Positions 40,620 to 49,130 of a stretch of 64,000 nucleotides of DNA are shown piece after piece. The notes under the pieces are model-generated. The model had not been told where the DNA came from. It did not search any database and saw only the letters and a list, made by a program, of their open reading frames with translations. The DNA lies in assembly GCF_000974805.1 (NCBI RefSeq), contig NZ_BBQZ01000004.1:186001-250000 (forward strand), read 5' to 3'. The translations under genes were made by a program, and so were the position numbers. The first letter of the stretch is position 1. The number at the start of each line of letters is the position of its first letter. The stretch comes from Demequina salsinemoris (lineage in GTDB: Bacteria > Actinomycetota > Actinomycetes > Actinomycetales > Demequinaceae).

Positions 40620-41384
40620 TCAGCCGGTGACGCGGACGTACACCGGGTTGGACTGCCAGATCGAGCGGAACTGCACCGACTTGCCCGGACGGGGCGCGTC
40701 GATCTGCAGGTTCGGGCCGGCGTAGATCGCCACGTGGCCGGGGCTCACGATGATGTCGCCGGGCTGCGGGCTCGAGACGCGCGTGCCGACGCTGTAGTAG
40801 GCGCCCGACTGGTGCGGGAGGCTGATGCCCAGCTGTCCGTACACGTACGACACGAAGCCCGAGCAGTCGAAGCCGGTCGACGGCGAGGAGCCGCCGGAGA
40901 CGTAGGGGGTGCCCACGTACTTGGAGGCCTCTGCGATGACGGCGGATCCGGAGATCGCGGCCTTCACGGCGCTGGAGGACTTGGTGGAGCCGGAGCTCGA
41001 CGAGCTGCTGCTCGAGGTGCTCGAGCTGGACGTGCCGGAGCTGGAGGTCCCGGTGGTCGACGTCGAGTTGGACACCGTCGTGCCGCTGGTGGTCTGCACC
41101 GGCTCAGGCTCGGGCTCGGGGTCCTGGGACACGTCGATCGACGGCTCCTGGAAGTCGTAGTCCGCGTCGCCCTCGGCGATCACGACGGTCGACGCGTCCG
41201 CGATGTCCTGCGCGAGGTTCGAGTTGACCTCGGCGACGACGTTGGCGTCTGGAGTCGTCGGTGACTCCTCGGTGGGGGTCATGAGCGCCACAGCGGCGAC
41301 GCCCGTGAGCGGTGCGACCACGAGGGCGCCACCGGCGGAGACCGCGATGGCACGCGCTCGTGCGCGCTTGTATCCGTACCTCAA
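40620..41384 (-). CDS. NlpC/P60 family cell-wall peptidase, secreted
   Basis: A 254-residue protein. The N-terminus has a charged stretch then a hydrophobic signal/anchor (AIAVSAGGALVVAPLTGVAA). A Ser/Thr-rich linker (~residues 95-150) follows. The C-terminal NlpC/P60 domain has the catalytic Cys in TGFDCSGFVSYVYGQLGISL and His in SPGHVAIYAG. It cleaves peptidoglycan stem peptides. I chose the TTG at 41384, preceded by GGAAGGA at good spacing; the longer frame has no family-like N-terminus. The 5' leader is rich in short hairpins, but I could not match it to a c-di-AMP riboswitch. Confidence 0.85.
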   Translation of the reverse strand: MRYGYKRARARAIAVSAGGALVVAPLTGVAAVALMTPTEESPTTPDANVVAEVNSNLAQDIADASTVVIAEGDADYDFQEPSIDVSQDPEPEPEPVQTTSGTTVSNSTSTTGTSSSGTSSSSTSSSSSSSSGSTKSSSAVKAAISGSAVIAEASKYVGTPYVSGGSSPSTGFDCSGFVSYVYGQLGISLPHQSGAYYSVGTRVSSPQPGDIIVSPGHVAIYAGPNLQIDAPRPGKSVQFRSIWQSNPVYVRVTG

Positions 41385-41545
41385 ATTCCCGTTTCCTTCC
41401 GCGCGGGGGAGCGCGTTATCGACGTGGCCCCAACGAACGACGCGTGTCGTGCGTTTCCTCTTTGTGGGGGCATTCCCACGCCTGCGATTCGGTCGATGAA
41501 CTGCGTCCACCATAACTGGCGAAGGCCGCAGATGCACGTTTCAGG

Positions 41546-42223
41546 TCACGAAATGGTTACGAAGACGTGCCTCGCGACCGACTTCGACAGGTGGATCTCA
41601 CCCCCTTCGGAGGTCACGGAGACCCCGTCGTCGTCGCATCGAAGGTCGAACGAAGCCCCTGGAAGCAGACCAGAATCGAGCATCGGCTCAAGGACGTCGG
41701 GATGGGCCTGAGGGTGCTCTCCGATGCGCACCAATGTGGCCCGGGTCACATTCTGAGCACAAGCGTCGAGAAGAGAGATGCCCCCCGGCGTGTCGGGCGC
41801 CGACTCGCCGAGCTCCTCGAGGCCGGGCACCGGGTTCCCGTAGGGCGAGACGTGGGCGTCGTCGAGCATCGCCAGCACGCGCTTCTCGACTCGCTCGCTC
41901 ATCACGTGCTCCCACCGGCACGCCTCGTCGTGGGCGTGCGCGAGGTCGAGCCCGATCACGTCCGTCAGCAGCCGCTCGGAGAGCCGATGCTTGCGCATCA
42001 CCCGCACCGCGAGCCGCTGCCCTTCCTCGGTCAGCTCGAGGTGGCGATCGTCGGTCACCACGACCAGTCCGTCGCGCTCCATCCGCGCGACGGTCTGAGA
42101 CACGGTCGGCCCCGAATGGCCGAGCTGCTCGACGATCCTGGCCCGCATCGGCACCACGCCATCCTCGACGAGCTCGTAGATCGTCCTCAGGTACATCTCC
42201 GTGGTGTCGACGAGGTCATTCAC
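41546..42223 (-). CDS. Iron-dependent repressor, DtxR/IdeR family
   Basis: A 225-residue metalloregulator. The N-terminal winged helix is DLVDTTEMYLRTIYELVEDG...VEQLGHSGPTVSQTVARMER. The dimerisation and metal domain is LLTDVIGLDLAHAHDEACRW EHVMS, with the His, Glu and Cys ligands of the DtxR sites. A C-terminal SH3-like domain (~150-225) is present, so it is the long IdeR/DtxR type and not the short MntR type. The GTG start at 42223 overlaps the ugd stop (GTGA). It controls iron uptake and storage genes, expected to be elsewhere. Confidence 0.88.
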   Translation of the reverse strand: MNDLVDTTEMYLRTIYELVEDGVVPMRARIVEQLGHSGPTVSQTVARMERDGLVVVTDDRHLELTEEGQRLAVRVMRKHRLSERLLTDVIGLDLAHAHDEACRWEHVMSERVEKRVLAMLDDAHVSPYGNPVPGLEELGESAPDTPGGISLLDACAQNVTRATLVRIGEHPQAHPDVLEPMLDSGLLPGASFDLRCDDDGVSVTSEGGEIHLSKSVARHVFVTIS

Positions 42224-43548
42224 GCGAAGCGCCCGAGCCCGTGGTACTCCCAGCCCGCCTCGATCCACTTCTCGGCCGGCAGGCAGTTGCGACCGTCGAT
42301 GATCTTCGGCGATGCCACCAGGCCCGCGACCGCGGCCGGATCCGCCTCGCGGAACTCCTGCCACTCCGTGGCGACCAGCACCACATCGGCGCCCTCGAGA
42401 GCCTCGGCCATCGAGTCCTTGAACGGGATCGTGGGCCACACGGCCTCGGCGTTGTGACGGGCCTGAGGGTCGTACACCTTCACATCCGCGCCGGCCAGGT
42501 GCAGGCGACCCGCGGCGTCCAGGGCCGGCGAGTCGCGCACATCGTCGCTGTTGGGCTTGAACGCCGCACCCAGGACCGCGACCTTCGCGCCCTTCATCTG
42601 ACCGCCCGCGCAGGTCTCCACGAGGTTCACCACGTGCTCACGGCGGCGCAGGTTGATCTCGTCGACCTCCCGCAGGAAGCTCAGCGCGTCGCCCACACCG
42701 AGCTCGCCCGCACGCGCCTGGAACGCCCGGATGTCCTTGGGAAGGCAGCCGCCGCCGAAGCCCAGGCCCGCGCCCAGGAACTTGCGACCGATGCGCTCGT
42801 CGTAGCCGATCGCGTCCGCGAGCTGCGCGACGTCGGCGCCGGTGACCTCGCAGATCTCCGCGATCGCGTTGATGAAGGAGATCTTGGTGGCCAGGAACGC
42901 GTTGGCGGAGACCTTCACAAGCTCGGCGGTCGCGAGGTCCGTCACGAGGAACGGCGTGCCGCGGCCCAGGATCTCTGCGTACACCTCACGCGCCACCGCC
43001 TCCGCACGACCCTCACGGCCCTTCTCCACGCCCAGCACCAGGCGGTCGGGACGCAGCGTGTCCTCCACCGCGAAGCCCTCACGCAGGAACTCGGGGTTCC
43101 ACGCGAGCTCGGCCTGGTCGCCCACCGGGGCGAGCTCACGCACCTTCGCCGCCAGGCGAGCCGCGGTGCCGACCGGGACGGTCGACTTGCCGAAGATCAC
43201 CGCGGGGCGCGTGAGGAGGGGTGCGAGCGTGTCGATCACCGCGTCGACGAACCGCATGTCAGCGGCGTTCTCGCCCTTCTTCTGCGGGGTTCCCACGCCG
43301 ATGAAGTGCACATCGGCCTGCGCCGCCTCCGACGCATCCGTCGTGAAGCGCAGGCGACCGGAGTCGACGTGCTTGCGCAGCAGCTCGGGCAGCCCGGGCT
43401 CATAGAACGGCACCTCGCCGCGAGCCAGGCGCTCGATCTTCGCCTCATCGACGTCGACGCCGATGACGGTGTGGCCGAGCTCCGCCATCCCGGCGGCGTG
43501 GGTGGCGCCGAGGTACCCGGTGCCGAAGACAGAAACGGTGAGTGACAT
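42220..43548 (-). CDS. ugd: UDP-glucose 6-dehydrogenase
   Basis: A 442-residue enzyme that oxidises UDP-glucose to UDP-glucuronate with two NAD+. NAD fold VSVFGTGYLGATHAAGMAEL; catalytic lysine and asparagine in LVKVSANAFLATKISFINAI; catalytic cysteine in GLGFGGGCLPKDIRAF; C-terminal domain with LGAAFKPNSDDVRDSPAL. All active-site residues are present. The box TACGCT lies seven bases before the ATG. It overlaps the idexR-like gene by GTGA. Its product probably feeds cell-wall or capsule polymers. Confidence 0.93.
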   Translation of the reverse strand: MSLTVSVFGTGYLGATHAAGMAELGHTVIGVDVDEAKIERLARGEVPFYEPGLPELLRKHVDSGRLRFTTDASEAAQADVHFIGVGTPQKKGENAADMRFVDAVIDTLAPLLTRPAVIFGKSTVPVGTAARLAAKVRELAPVGDQAELAWNPEFLREGFAVEDTLRPDRLVLGVEKGREGRAEAVAREVYAEILGRGTPFLVTDLATAELVKVSANAFLATKISFINAIAEICEVTGADVAQLADAIGYDERIGRKFLGAGLGFGGGCLPKDIRAFQARAGELGVGDALSFLREVDEINLRRREHVVNLVETCAGGQMKGAKVAVLGAAFKPNSDDVRDSPALDAAGRLHLAGADVKVYDPQARHNAEAVWPTIPFKDSMAEALEGADVVLVATEWQEFREADPAAVAGLVASPKIIDGRNCLPAEKWIEAGWEYHGLGRFA

Positions 43549-43555
43549 GTGTATC

Positions 43556-43561
43556 AGCGTA
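43556..43561 (-). promoter_or_regulatory. -10 box, probable leaderless start of ugd
   Basis: Minus-strand TACGCT followed by seven bases and the ATG at 43548. Confidence 0.45.
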
Positions 43562-43613
43562 GTAGTCGAGACATGTCGCGGGGGTTACCCACAGTCCCGC
43601 ATTCAGGCGGAGG

Positions 43614-44780
43614 TCATCTGCGCGGGACGGAGGCGACCGCCGCAAGACCGGCCGTCTCGATCGCGGCCGATCCCTCGGAGTGCGCGATGAAGACCGACTC
43701 TCCCGCGCCCAGGAGCGCGGTGCGCCCCGCCGCGACGACCGTCGTCGTCCCCTCGAGCGCGAGGACGATGCGGGGGCCCGGCTGGGCGACGATCGCGCCC
43801 CTCCTGAGGAAGGACAGGGAGAAGTCCCTCGTGAGCGTCGCGAAGTGCGTGACGGGACCTTCGATGTCCACCGCGGGCAGATCCGGCTCGGACGGCACGG
43901 TGTGCGCGAGATAGAGGAGCTGGCCGAGATCGATCGGCTTGCTCGTGAGCCCCGCGCGGATGACGTTGTCCGAGTTCGCCATGATCTCGAGTCCCAGGCC
44001 GCTCTGGTACGAGTGCACGATGCCCGCGTCCGTGAAGGAGGCCTGCCCCGGCTCGAGACGCACCACGTTCATCGCGAGCGCGACAAGAGCTCCAGGATCG
44101 CCCGGGTGCGCGTCGAGCGCATCCGCGGCGGCGTGCATCGCGTCGGAGCCACGGCCCGCCGCGACCGCGGCCTTGAGCGAGACCAGGACCGGCATCGCGT
44201 TGAGGCCGCGCAGGCAGGTGTCCACGTACTCGGAGATCGCGTCCTCGTCGTCGTCGGCATCGTCCAGCACGCCCTCGAGCACACGCGCGCCTCCGTCGTC
44301 GAGCAGCGCGAGGTCGGCGCGCAGGTCCTCGACCGGGCGGAACCCTGTGAGCACGACCATCGGGGTCAGCGCGACGACGAGCTCGGGCTTGGCGCTCGCG
44401 TCCTTGAAGGTGCGTTCAGGGACGTCACGGGCGATCCCCAGATCCTCCTCGCGAGCGAATCCCGTCGCGGCCTGCTCGGGGTTCGGGTGGACCTGGAGCG
44501 ACAGCGGCTTGGCGATCGCGAGGACCTTGAGGAGGTACGGAAGGCGCCCGCCGAAGGCCTCGGCGACATCAGGACCGAGCGTGCCGATGGGGTCGGCGGC
44601 GATCACCGCGTCGAGCCCTGTGAGGTCATCCTCGCCGCCGGTCATCGCGGGCGAGTTCGGGTGGGCGCCCCACCACGCCTCCGCGACCGGCTCCCCCGTC
44701 GCGGGCAGACCGAGCATCGAGGGGATCATCGTGGAGTCGCCCCAGTCGTAGCTCTGGAGGGCGGGAATCAGCGCGCGCAC
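43614..44780 (-). CDS. manA: Mannose-6-phosphate isomerase, class I
   Basis: A 388-residue zinc enzyme that interconverts fructose-6-phosphate and mannose-6-phosphate. Family motifs: start IPALQSYDWGDSTMIPSMLG, zinc ligands in LSLQVHPNPEQA and KPELVVALTP, and AGIVHSYQSGLGLEIMANSDN with the last His ligand. The GTG at 44780 gives the family start; the minus-strand box CAGGAT lies six bases upstream, suggesting a leaderless mRNA. It is divergent from serC with only 63 bp between the start codons. Confidence 0.9.
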   Translation of the reverse strand: MRALIPALQSYDWGDSTMIPSMLGLPATGEPVAEAWWGAHPNSPAMTGGEDDLTGLDAVIAADPIGTLGPDVAEAFGGRLPYLLKVLAIAKPLSLQVHPNPEQAATGFAREEDLGIARDVPERTFKDASAKPELVVALTPMVVLTGFRPVEDLRADLALLDDGGARVLEGVLDDADDDEDAISEYVDTCLRGLNAMPVLVSLKAAVAAGRGSDAMHAAADALDAHPGDPGALVALAMNVVRLEPGQASFTDAGIVHSYQSGLGLEIMANSDNVIRAGLTSKPIDLGQLLYLAHTVPSEPDLPAVDIEGPVTHFATLTRDFSLSFLRRGAIVAQPGPRIVLALEGTTTVVAAGRTALLGAGESVFIAHSEGSAAIETAGLAAVASVPRR

Positions 44781-44831
44781 CGCCCTATCCTGACACGGCG
44801 CAAGGTCGCATGCGCGTACCCACCGCACTAC

Positions 44832-44837
44832 TAGGCT
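44832..44837 (+). promoter_or_regulatory. -10 box, leaderless start of serC
   Basis: TAGGCT followed by six bases and the ATG at 44844, in the 63-bp gap between manA and serC. Confidence 0.5.
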
Positions 44838-44843
44838 TGCCGC

Positions 44844-45968
44844 ATGCCCGACACGCTGACGATCCCGACCGAGCTGCTGCCACACGACGGAAGGTTCGGC
44901 GCAGGCCCCTCCAAGGTCTCCGCCTTCCAGATCGAGGCGCTGCGCGCCGCCGAGCGCACCCTCCTGGGCACCTCTCACCGCCAGGCGCCCGTACGGAACC
45001 TGGTCGGGGACATCCAGGCGATGCTCGGCGCCTTCTTCTCGCTTCCCGACGGCTACGAGGTCGTTCTCGGCAACGGTGGGTCGACGCTGGCGTGGGACGC
45101 CGCCGCGTACTCGCTCGTGCAGCGCAAGGCCCAGCACTGCGTGCAGGGCGAGTTCGGCTCCAAGTTCGCCGCCGCGACGCTAGGCGCGCCCCACCTCGAC
45201 ACGTCGAGCGTGCGCCAGGCCGACGCGGGCTCGATCGTGCTCCCGGAGCTCGAGGACGGCGTGGACGTCTACGCGTGGGCGCACAACGAGACCTCGACCG
45301 GCGCGATCTCGCCCGTGACCCGCGTCCGCGGCGCCTCGGACGCGCTGATGGTCGTCGACGGCACCTCAGCGGCGGGCGGCACCGAGCTCGATGTCACGCA
45401 GACCGACGTCTACTACTTCGCACCACAGAAGAGCTTCGCCTCGGACGGTGGCCTGTGGTTCGCGCTGATGTCCCCCGCGGCCATCGAGCGCATCGACAGG
45501 ATCGCCGCGGGCGACCGCTACGTCCCCGCGATCCTGTCGCTCCAGGACGCGGTGAAGAACTCGCGGCAGAACCAGACGCTGAACACGCCCGCCATCGCGA
45601 CGCTCGTGATGATGCGCGCACAGCTCGAGTGGCTGATGTCCAACGGCGGGATGGCGTTCGCCGCGTCGCGGACCGCGGACTCGGCGTCGCGCCTGTACGG
45701 CTGGGCTGAGGCCTCGCCGGTCGCGCACCCGTTCGTGTCGCATGAGTCGTACCGCTCTCCCGTGGTCGGGACGATCGACTTCGACCCCTCCGTCGACTCG
45801 AACGCACTGCGCGCGGTGCTGCGTGACAACGGCATCGTGGATGTCGACCCCTACCGCAAGCTCGGCCGCAATCAGATGCGTGTCGGGATGTTCCCGGCGG
45901 TCGATCCCGAGGACGTGTCGCGCCTGACCGCCTCGGTCGACTGGGTGCTCGAGCGACTGGTCGACTGA
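44844..45968 (+). CDS. serC: Phosphoserine aminotransferase
   Basis: A 374-residue PLP enzyme of the actinobacterial SerC type that makes 3-phosphoserine in serine synthesis. Conserved start LLPHDGRFGAGPSKVSAFQI, glycine-rich EVVLGNGGSTLAWDAA, and Schiff-base lysine in YYFAPQKSFASDGGLWFALM. It ends at the standard length. A 27-bp hairpin terminator follows immediately. Confidence 0.93.
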   Translation: MPDTLTIPTELLPHDGRFGAGPSKVSAFQIEALRAAERTLLGTSHRQAPVRNLVGDIQAMLGAFFSLPDGYEVVLGNGGSTLAWDAAAYSLVQRKAQHCVQGEFGSKFAAATLGAPHLDTSSVRQADAGSIVLPELEDGVDVYAWAHNETSTGAISPVTRVRGASDALMVVDGTSAAGGTELDVTQTDVYYFAPQKSFASDGGLWFALMSPAAIERIDRIAAGDRYVPAILSLQDAVKNSRQNQTLNTPAIATLVMMRAQLEWLMSNGGMAFAASRTADSASRLYGWAEASPVAHPFVSHESYRSPVVGTIDFDPSVDSNALRAVLRDNGIVDVDPYRKLGRNQMRVGMFPAVDPEDVSRLTASVDWVLERLVD

Positions 45969-45969
45969 G

Positions 45970-46027
45970 CGTACGAAGAAGCCCCCTGCCACATCGGAGA
46001 CGATGCGGCAGGGGGCTTCTTCGTACG
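45970..46027. terminator. Long bidirectional hairpin terminator
   Basis: 21 perfect pairs (CGTACGAAGAAGCCCCCTGC...), one A-C mismatch, five more pairs and a GAGA tetraloop. It lies between the convergent serC and DUF3027 genes. The A/T-containing foot gives U-tracts in both directions. A GACGATGC copy makes up the loop side of the 3' arm (45999-46006). Confidence 0.9.
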
Positions 46028-46036
46028 TTCGTCCTG

Positions 46037-47146
46037 CTATTCGGCCGGCTTGTCCTGTTCCGCGGGAGCCTCATCCGCGGGAGCCTCGTCAGCAGCCTCG
46101 TCGTCAGCGACCTCGTCGGTCGTGGGCTCAGCGGCGCCGACCTCAACGATCGCAGGCTCAGCAGCATCGATCTCGGCGGTCGCGACCACGTCCTCGGTGG
46201 CGGGCTCGGCGGCCTCGGCCACCTCCGCGGTGGCAGGCTCGGCGGCCTCGGCCTCGGCCTCGACCGCTGTCTCGCTGTCAGGCGCCACGGCCTCGTCAGC
46301 AACGGCCTCGACCACGGCGTCGGCGACAGGCTCATCCACGACGTCATCCGCGCCGGCCTCGGTCAGGGCCTCAGGGACCGGCTCAGGCTCAGGCTCAGGT
46401 TCCGGAGCCAGATCAAACGGGTCGCTGGACTCGTCGATGTAGACCGGGTCGTTCGCGGGCCACTGGCTCCCGGGGCGCTCGACGTCCGTCTGGGAGTGCG
46501 CGCCGCAGCCATGATCGACCGACACGACGGAGCCGTCCGACGGCGACCACTCGTTCGAGCAGGCCCCGAACTCGGTGCGCATCGAGCCGGTCAGCGGGAT
46601 GAAGAAGGCGCACGTGGAGCAGGCGGCGGTCGACGCGATCGCGGACGCGGCCGTCGGGCCGTGCGAGCCCCGGTACCAGCGCTCGGCGGCCTCGTCCCGC
46701 CCGCGAGGCGCGAGCACCCGCTCGCGGCCGAGGCCGAGCTCCCAGATGGCGAGAGCGTCGGCGTCCTCGTCGCCCGTGGCCTCGTAGCCGGGCATGAGCC
46801 GGCCGTCGTTGTCCACGCGCGGGAGCACCATGCTGGGCTCGAGGTCGCCCGGCTGGACGCGATCGGCCCACGGGATCCACGTGGGGGCGAGCAGCGCATC
46901 GTCCGCGGGCACCAGGTTGGCCTCGCAGATGTTCGGCGTCTTGAGCCGCGGAGTGCGGGACAGCGTGACCGACCACACCCAGCCGCGATAGCCAGGAAGG
47001 GTGCAGCCGAAGAGGTGGGTGACGAGCTTGTCGCCCTCATCGTTCGCCGAGAGGTGCTCACCGACCGCGGCGGCGTCTCCCGCAGCCTCGACGGCAGCCT
47101 CACGAGCGACGTCGACGGCGGCGGCCAGGACGGAGTCGACGGCCAT
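46037..47146 (-). CDS. DUF3027 domain protein with acidic repeat tail
   Basis: A 369-residue protein. Residues ~5-235 match actinobacterial DUF3027 (GDKLVTHLFGCTLPGYRGW, WVPWADRV-like WIPWADRVQPGDL, and CSTCAFFIPLTGSMRTEFGA followed by further Cys and His, possibly a metal site). The last 130 residues are Glu/Ala/Pro/Val repeats including a short (Glu-Pro)4 made of the same GAGCCT hexamer as the large repeat at 1.1 kb. Function unknown. The start shares one base with the cold-shock gene stop (TGATG), so the two are cotranslated. Confidence 0.82.
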   Translation of the reverse strand: MAVDSVLAAAVDVAREAAVEAAGDAAAVGEHLSANDEGDKLVTHLFGCTLPGYRGWVWSVTLSRTPRLKTPNICEANLVPADDALLAPTWIPWADRVQPGDLEPSMVLPRVDNDGRLMPGYEATGDEDADALAIWELGLGRERVLAPRGRDEAAERWYRGSHGPTAASAIASTAACSTCAFFIPLTGSMRTEFGACSNEWSPSDGSVVSVDHGCGAHSQTDVERPGSQWPANDPVYIDESSDPFDLAPEPEPEPEPVPEALTEAGADDVVDEPVADAVVEAVADEAVAPDSETAVEAEAEAAEPATAEVAEAAEPATEDVVATAEIDAAEPAIVEVGAAEPTTDEVADDEAADEAPADEAPAEQDKPAE

Positions 47147-47529
47147 CAGGCGTCCAGCTGCTCCGCGACGGCACGCAGCACGGCGGCGACCTGCGCGCCC
47201 TTCGCGCCCTCGGGGTAGCGCCCCCGACGCAGGGTGTTCGAGACGCCGTCGAGCATCTTGATGAGGTCCTCGACGATGACCGTCATCTCCTCGGGCTTCT
47301 TGCGCATGTTCTGCGACACGGATGCCACGGGCTCCTGGACGGTGACGGAGAGCGCGGAGGGTCCGCGGCGCCCGTCGGCGATCGAGAACTCGACCTTGGT
47401 GCCCGGCTTCGGGTTGGCGGCGCCGTCGGGCAGCGCGGAGGCGTGCAGGAACACCTCGCTGCCGTCCTCGCTCGCGATGAAGCCGAACCCCTTGTCGGAG
47501 TCGAACCACTTCACTTTCCCGGTGGGCAC
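47146..47529 (-). CDS. Cold-shock domain protein with C-terminal extension
   Basis: A 127-residue protein. Residues 1-65 are a CspA-type OB fold with RNP1 KGFGFIAS and RNP2 VFLHASAL, which binds single-stranded nucleic acid. Residues 70-127 form a helical extension (EEMTVIVEDLIKMLDGVSNT) common in actinobacterial CspA-DUF3027 pairs. GTG start at 47529 after GAGG. Operon with DUF3027. Confidence 0.9.
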   Translation of the reverse strand: MPTGKVKWFDSDKGFGFIASEDGSEVFLHASALPDGAANPKPGTKVEFSIADGRRGPSALSVTVQEPVASVSQNMRKKPEEMTVIVEDLIKMLDGVSNTLRRGRYPEGAKGAQVAAVLRAVAEQLDA

Positions 47530-47625
47530 ATCTACCTCGCTGGTCTCGTCGAAGCCGCGTTCACGGCCAGGGCAAGTCTAACGGTCCTGACCGACACGGA
47601 TGCAGTCGATCCGCGGGGGCGCGCC

Positions 47626-47631
47626 TACCCT
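47626..47631 (+). promoter_or_regulatory. -10 box, leaderless start of the DUF4031 gene
   Basis: TACCCT followed by six bases and the ATG at 47638. Confidence 0.5.
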
Positions 47632-47637
47632 CGAGGG

Positions 47638-47913
47638 ATGACGGTCCTGATCGATCCCCCGCTGTGGCCCAACCACGGCACGATCTGGGGCCACCTCGTG
47701 TCGGACGAGTCTCTCGACGAGCTCCACGCGTTCGCGCGCGAGGCGGGCATCCCGGAGCGGGGCTTCGATCGTGACCACTACGACTACCCGCTCGAGCGGC
47801 AGGCGCAGCTCGTCGACCTTGGCGCGAGCCTCGTCTCCACGCGCGAGCTGATACGCCGTCTGCGCGCGTCGGGCCTGCGCGTGACCGCCGCGGCCAGGCG
47901 CGAAGGCGCCTGA
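47638..47913 (+). CDS. DUF4031 domain protein
   Basis: A 91-residue protein matching the small DUF4031 family: LIDPPLWPNHGTIWGHLVSD, then GIPERGFDRDHYDYP and LVSTRELIRRLRASGLR. Function unknown. The C-terminus ends just as a tandem array of the GACGATGC motif begins. Confidence 0.8.
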   Translation: MTVLIDPPLWPNHGTIWGHLVSDESLDELHAFAREAGIPERGFDRDHYDYPLERQAQLVDLGASLVSTRELIRRLRASGLRVTAAARREGA

Positions 47914-47914
47914 C

Positions 47915-47960
47915 GCATCGTCCCCGCCCCAGCACCGTCCCCGCCCCAGCATCGTCCCCG
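47915..47960. repeat. Tandem array of the GACGATGC motif (17-bp unit)
   Basis: GCATCGTCCCCGCCCCA is followed by a one-base variant (GCACCGTCCCCGCCCCA) and by a third partial unit ending CATCGTCCCCG. The array begins two bases after the DUF4031 stop. Confidence 0.9.
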
Positions 47961-48024
47961 TTCCGGCGAGAACCCCGCGGGGCATTTGCCGTACACCTGG
48001 CCAATTCGCGGCGAACGTGTTTGA

Positions 48025-48038
48025 GTTGGTATGCCAAC
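48025..48038. promoter_or_regulatory. Palindromic operator candidate upstream of the alcohol dehydrogenase
   Basis: GTTGG-TATG-CCAAC is a perfect 5-bp inverted repeat. TTGGTATGCCAA resembles FadR/GntR-family operators (TGGTATNCCA). It lies 67 bp upstream of the ATG. Confidence 0.45.
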
Positions 48039-48104
48039 CAACGCGCGACGAGGCGCAACCGGCGCCCTCCGCCACGCGTGCAATGACGCACGAGGAGTTC
48101 TTCT

Positions 48105-49130
48105 ATGAAGGCATGGCAGTTCACCGGCACCCACCAGCCGCTCGTCCTGAACGAGGTCCCCGATCCGACGCCCGGCCCCGGCGAGGTGGTCATCGACGTC
48201 AAGGCCGCGGGCCTGTGCCACTCCGACGTCGGCCTGCTCGAGGACGAGGGCTGGATGGCCCTCATCGCGCACCTGCCGGTCACGATGGGTCACGAGATCG
48301 CGGGCGTCGTCTCCGCCGTCGGCGAGGGCGTGACCGACTATGCGATCGGCGACCGCGTCGGCGTGTGCCCGACCGGAGGGTCGGGAGTGGCCCCCGGTTA
48401 CGGCCGGGACGGTGGCTTCGCGCCCCAGCACCTCGTCCCCGCCGTGGACCTGGTCCCGATGCCTGCGGGCCTGTCGTTCCCGCTCGCGGCCGCGGGCACC
48501 GATGCCGGCATGACGTCGTACCACGCGATAGCGGCGATCGGCGGCGTGAAGGCGGGCGACAAGGTCGCGGTCGTCGGGCTGGGAGGCCTGGGCCAGATCG
48601 GCGCGCAGATCGCGATCGTCAAGGGAGCCGACGTCACGGTGGCCGAGCCCAACGAGGCCGCGTGGCCGATGGCGAGGCAGATCGGCGCCACGCGCATCGT
48701 CAAGGACATCGCGGAGCTCGCCGGCGAGGGCTTCGACCTCGTGGTCGACTACGCGGGCTTCGGCACCACGACATCGGGCGCCGTCGACGCGATCCGCCGG
48801 GACGGCACGATCGTCGTGGTCGGCATGGGCCGGCTCGAGGCGACCATCAACACCCGCGACGTGATCCTCAAGCAGGCGCGGATCCTCGGCTCGAACGGCG
48901 GCACGCTCCAGGATGTCGCCGACGTCTACGAGCTGTTCGCCTCGGGCCAGGTGATCCCGCAGATCACGGCGATCGACTTCGACGAGATCCCCGACGGGAT
49001 CGAGAGCCTCCACGAGGGGCGAGCGCGCGGCCGCGTGGTCGCGCTGCTCGACACCGAGGCCGAGACCGACGCCGCAGCCGCCCGGCTCACGGGCGTCGAG
49101 GCCGACGACTCGCACCACGCGCACCACTGA
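48105..49130 (+). CDS. Zinc-containing alcohol dehydrogenase (MDR family) without structural-zinc loop
   Basis: A 341-residue medium-chain dehydrogenase. Catalytic zinc ligands lie in AAGLCHSDVGLL and TMGHEIAGVVSAVGEGV; the NAD(P) fold is VAVVGLGGLGQIGAQIAIVK. The four cysteines that hold the structural zinc in tetrameric ADHs are absent: the place reads RVGVCPTGGSGVAPGYGRDG. It oxidises an unidentified alcohol. It ends in a His-rich tail (HHAHH). A GAGGAG ribosome binding site is present. Confidence 0.88.
   Translation: MKAWQFTGTHQPLVLNEVPDPTPGPGEVVIDVKAAGLCHSDVGLLEDEGWMALIAHLPVTMGHEIAGVVSAVGEGVTDYAIGDRVGVCPTGGSGVAPGYGRDGGFAPQHLVPAVDLVPMPAGLSFPLAAAGTDAGMTSYHAIAAIGGVKAGDKVAVVGLGGLGQIGAQIAIVKGADVTVAEPNEAAWPMARQIGATRIVKDIAELAGEGFDLVVDYAGFGTTTSGAVDAIRRDGTIVVVGMGRLEATINTRDVILKQARILGSNGGTLQDVADVYELFASGQVIPQITAIDFDEIPDGIESLHEGRARGRVVALLDTEAETDAAAARLTGVEADDSHHAHH

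Noticed and set aside
41385..41545. Possible c-di-AMP (ydaO) riboswitch before the NlpC/P60 gene
   Set aside because: The leader has several short hairpins, but I could not find the conserved ydaO stretches, so I do not call it. A covariance-model search would decide.
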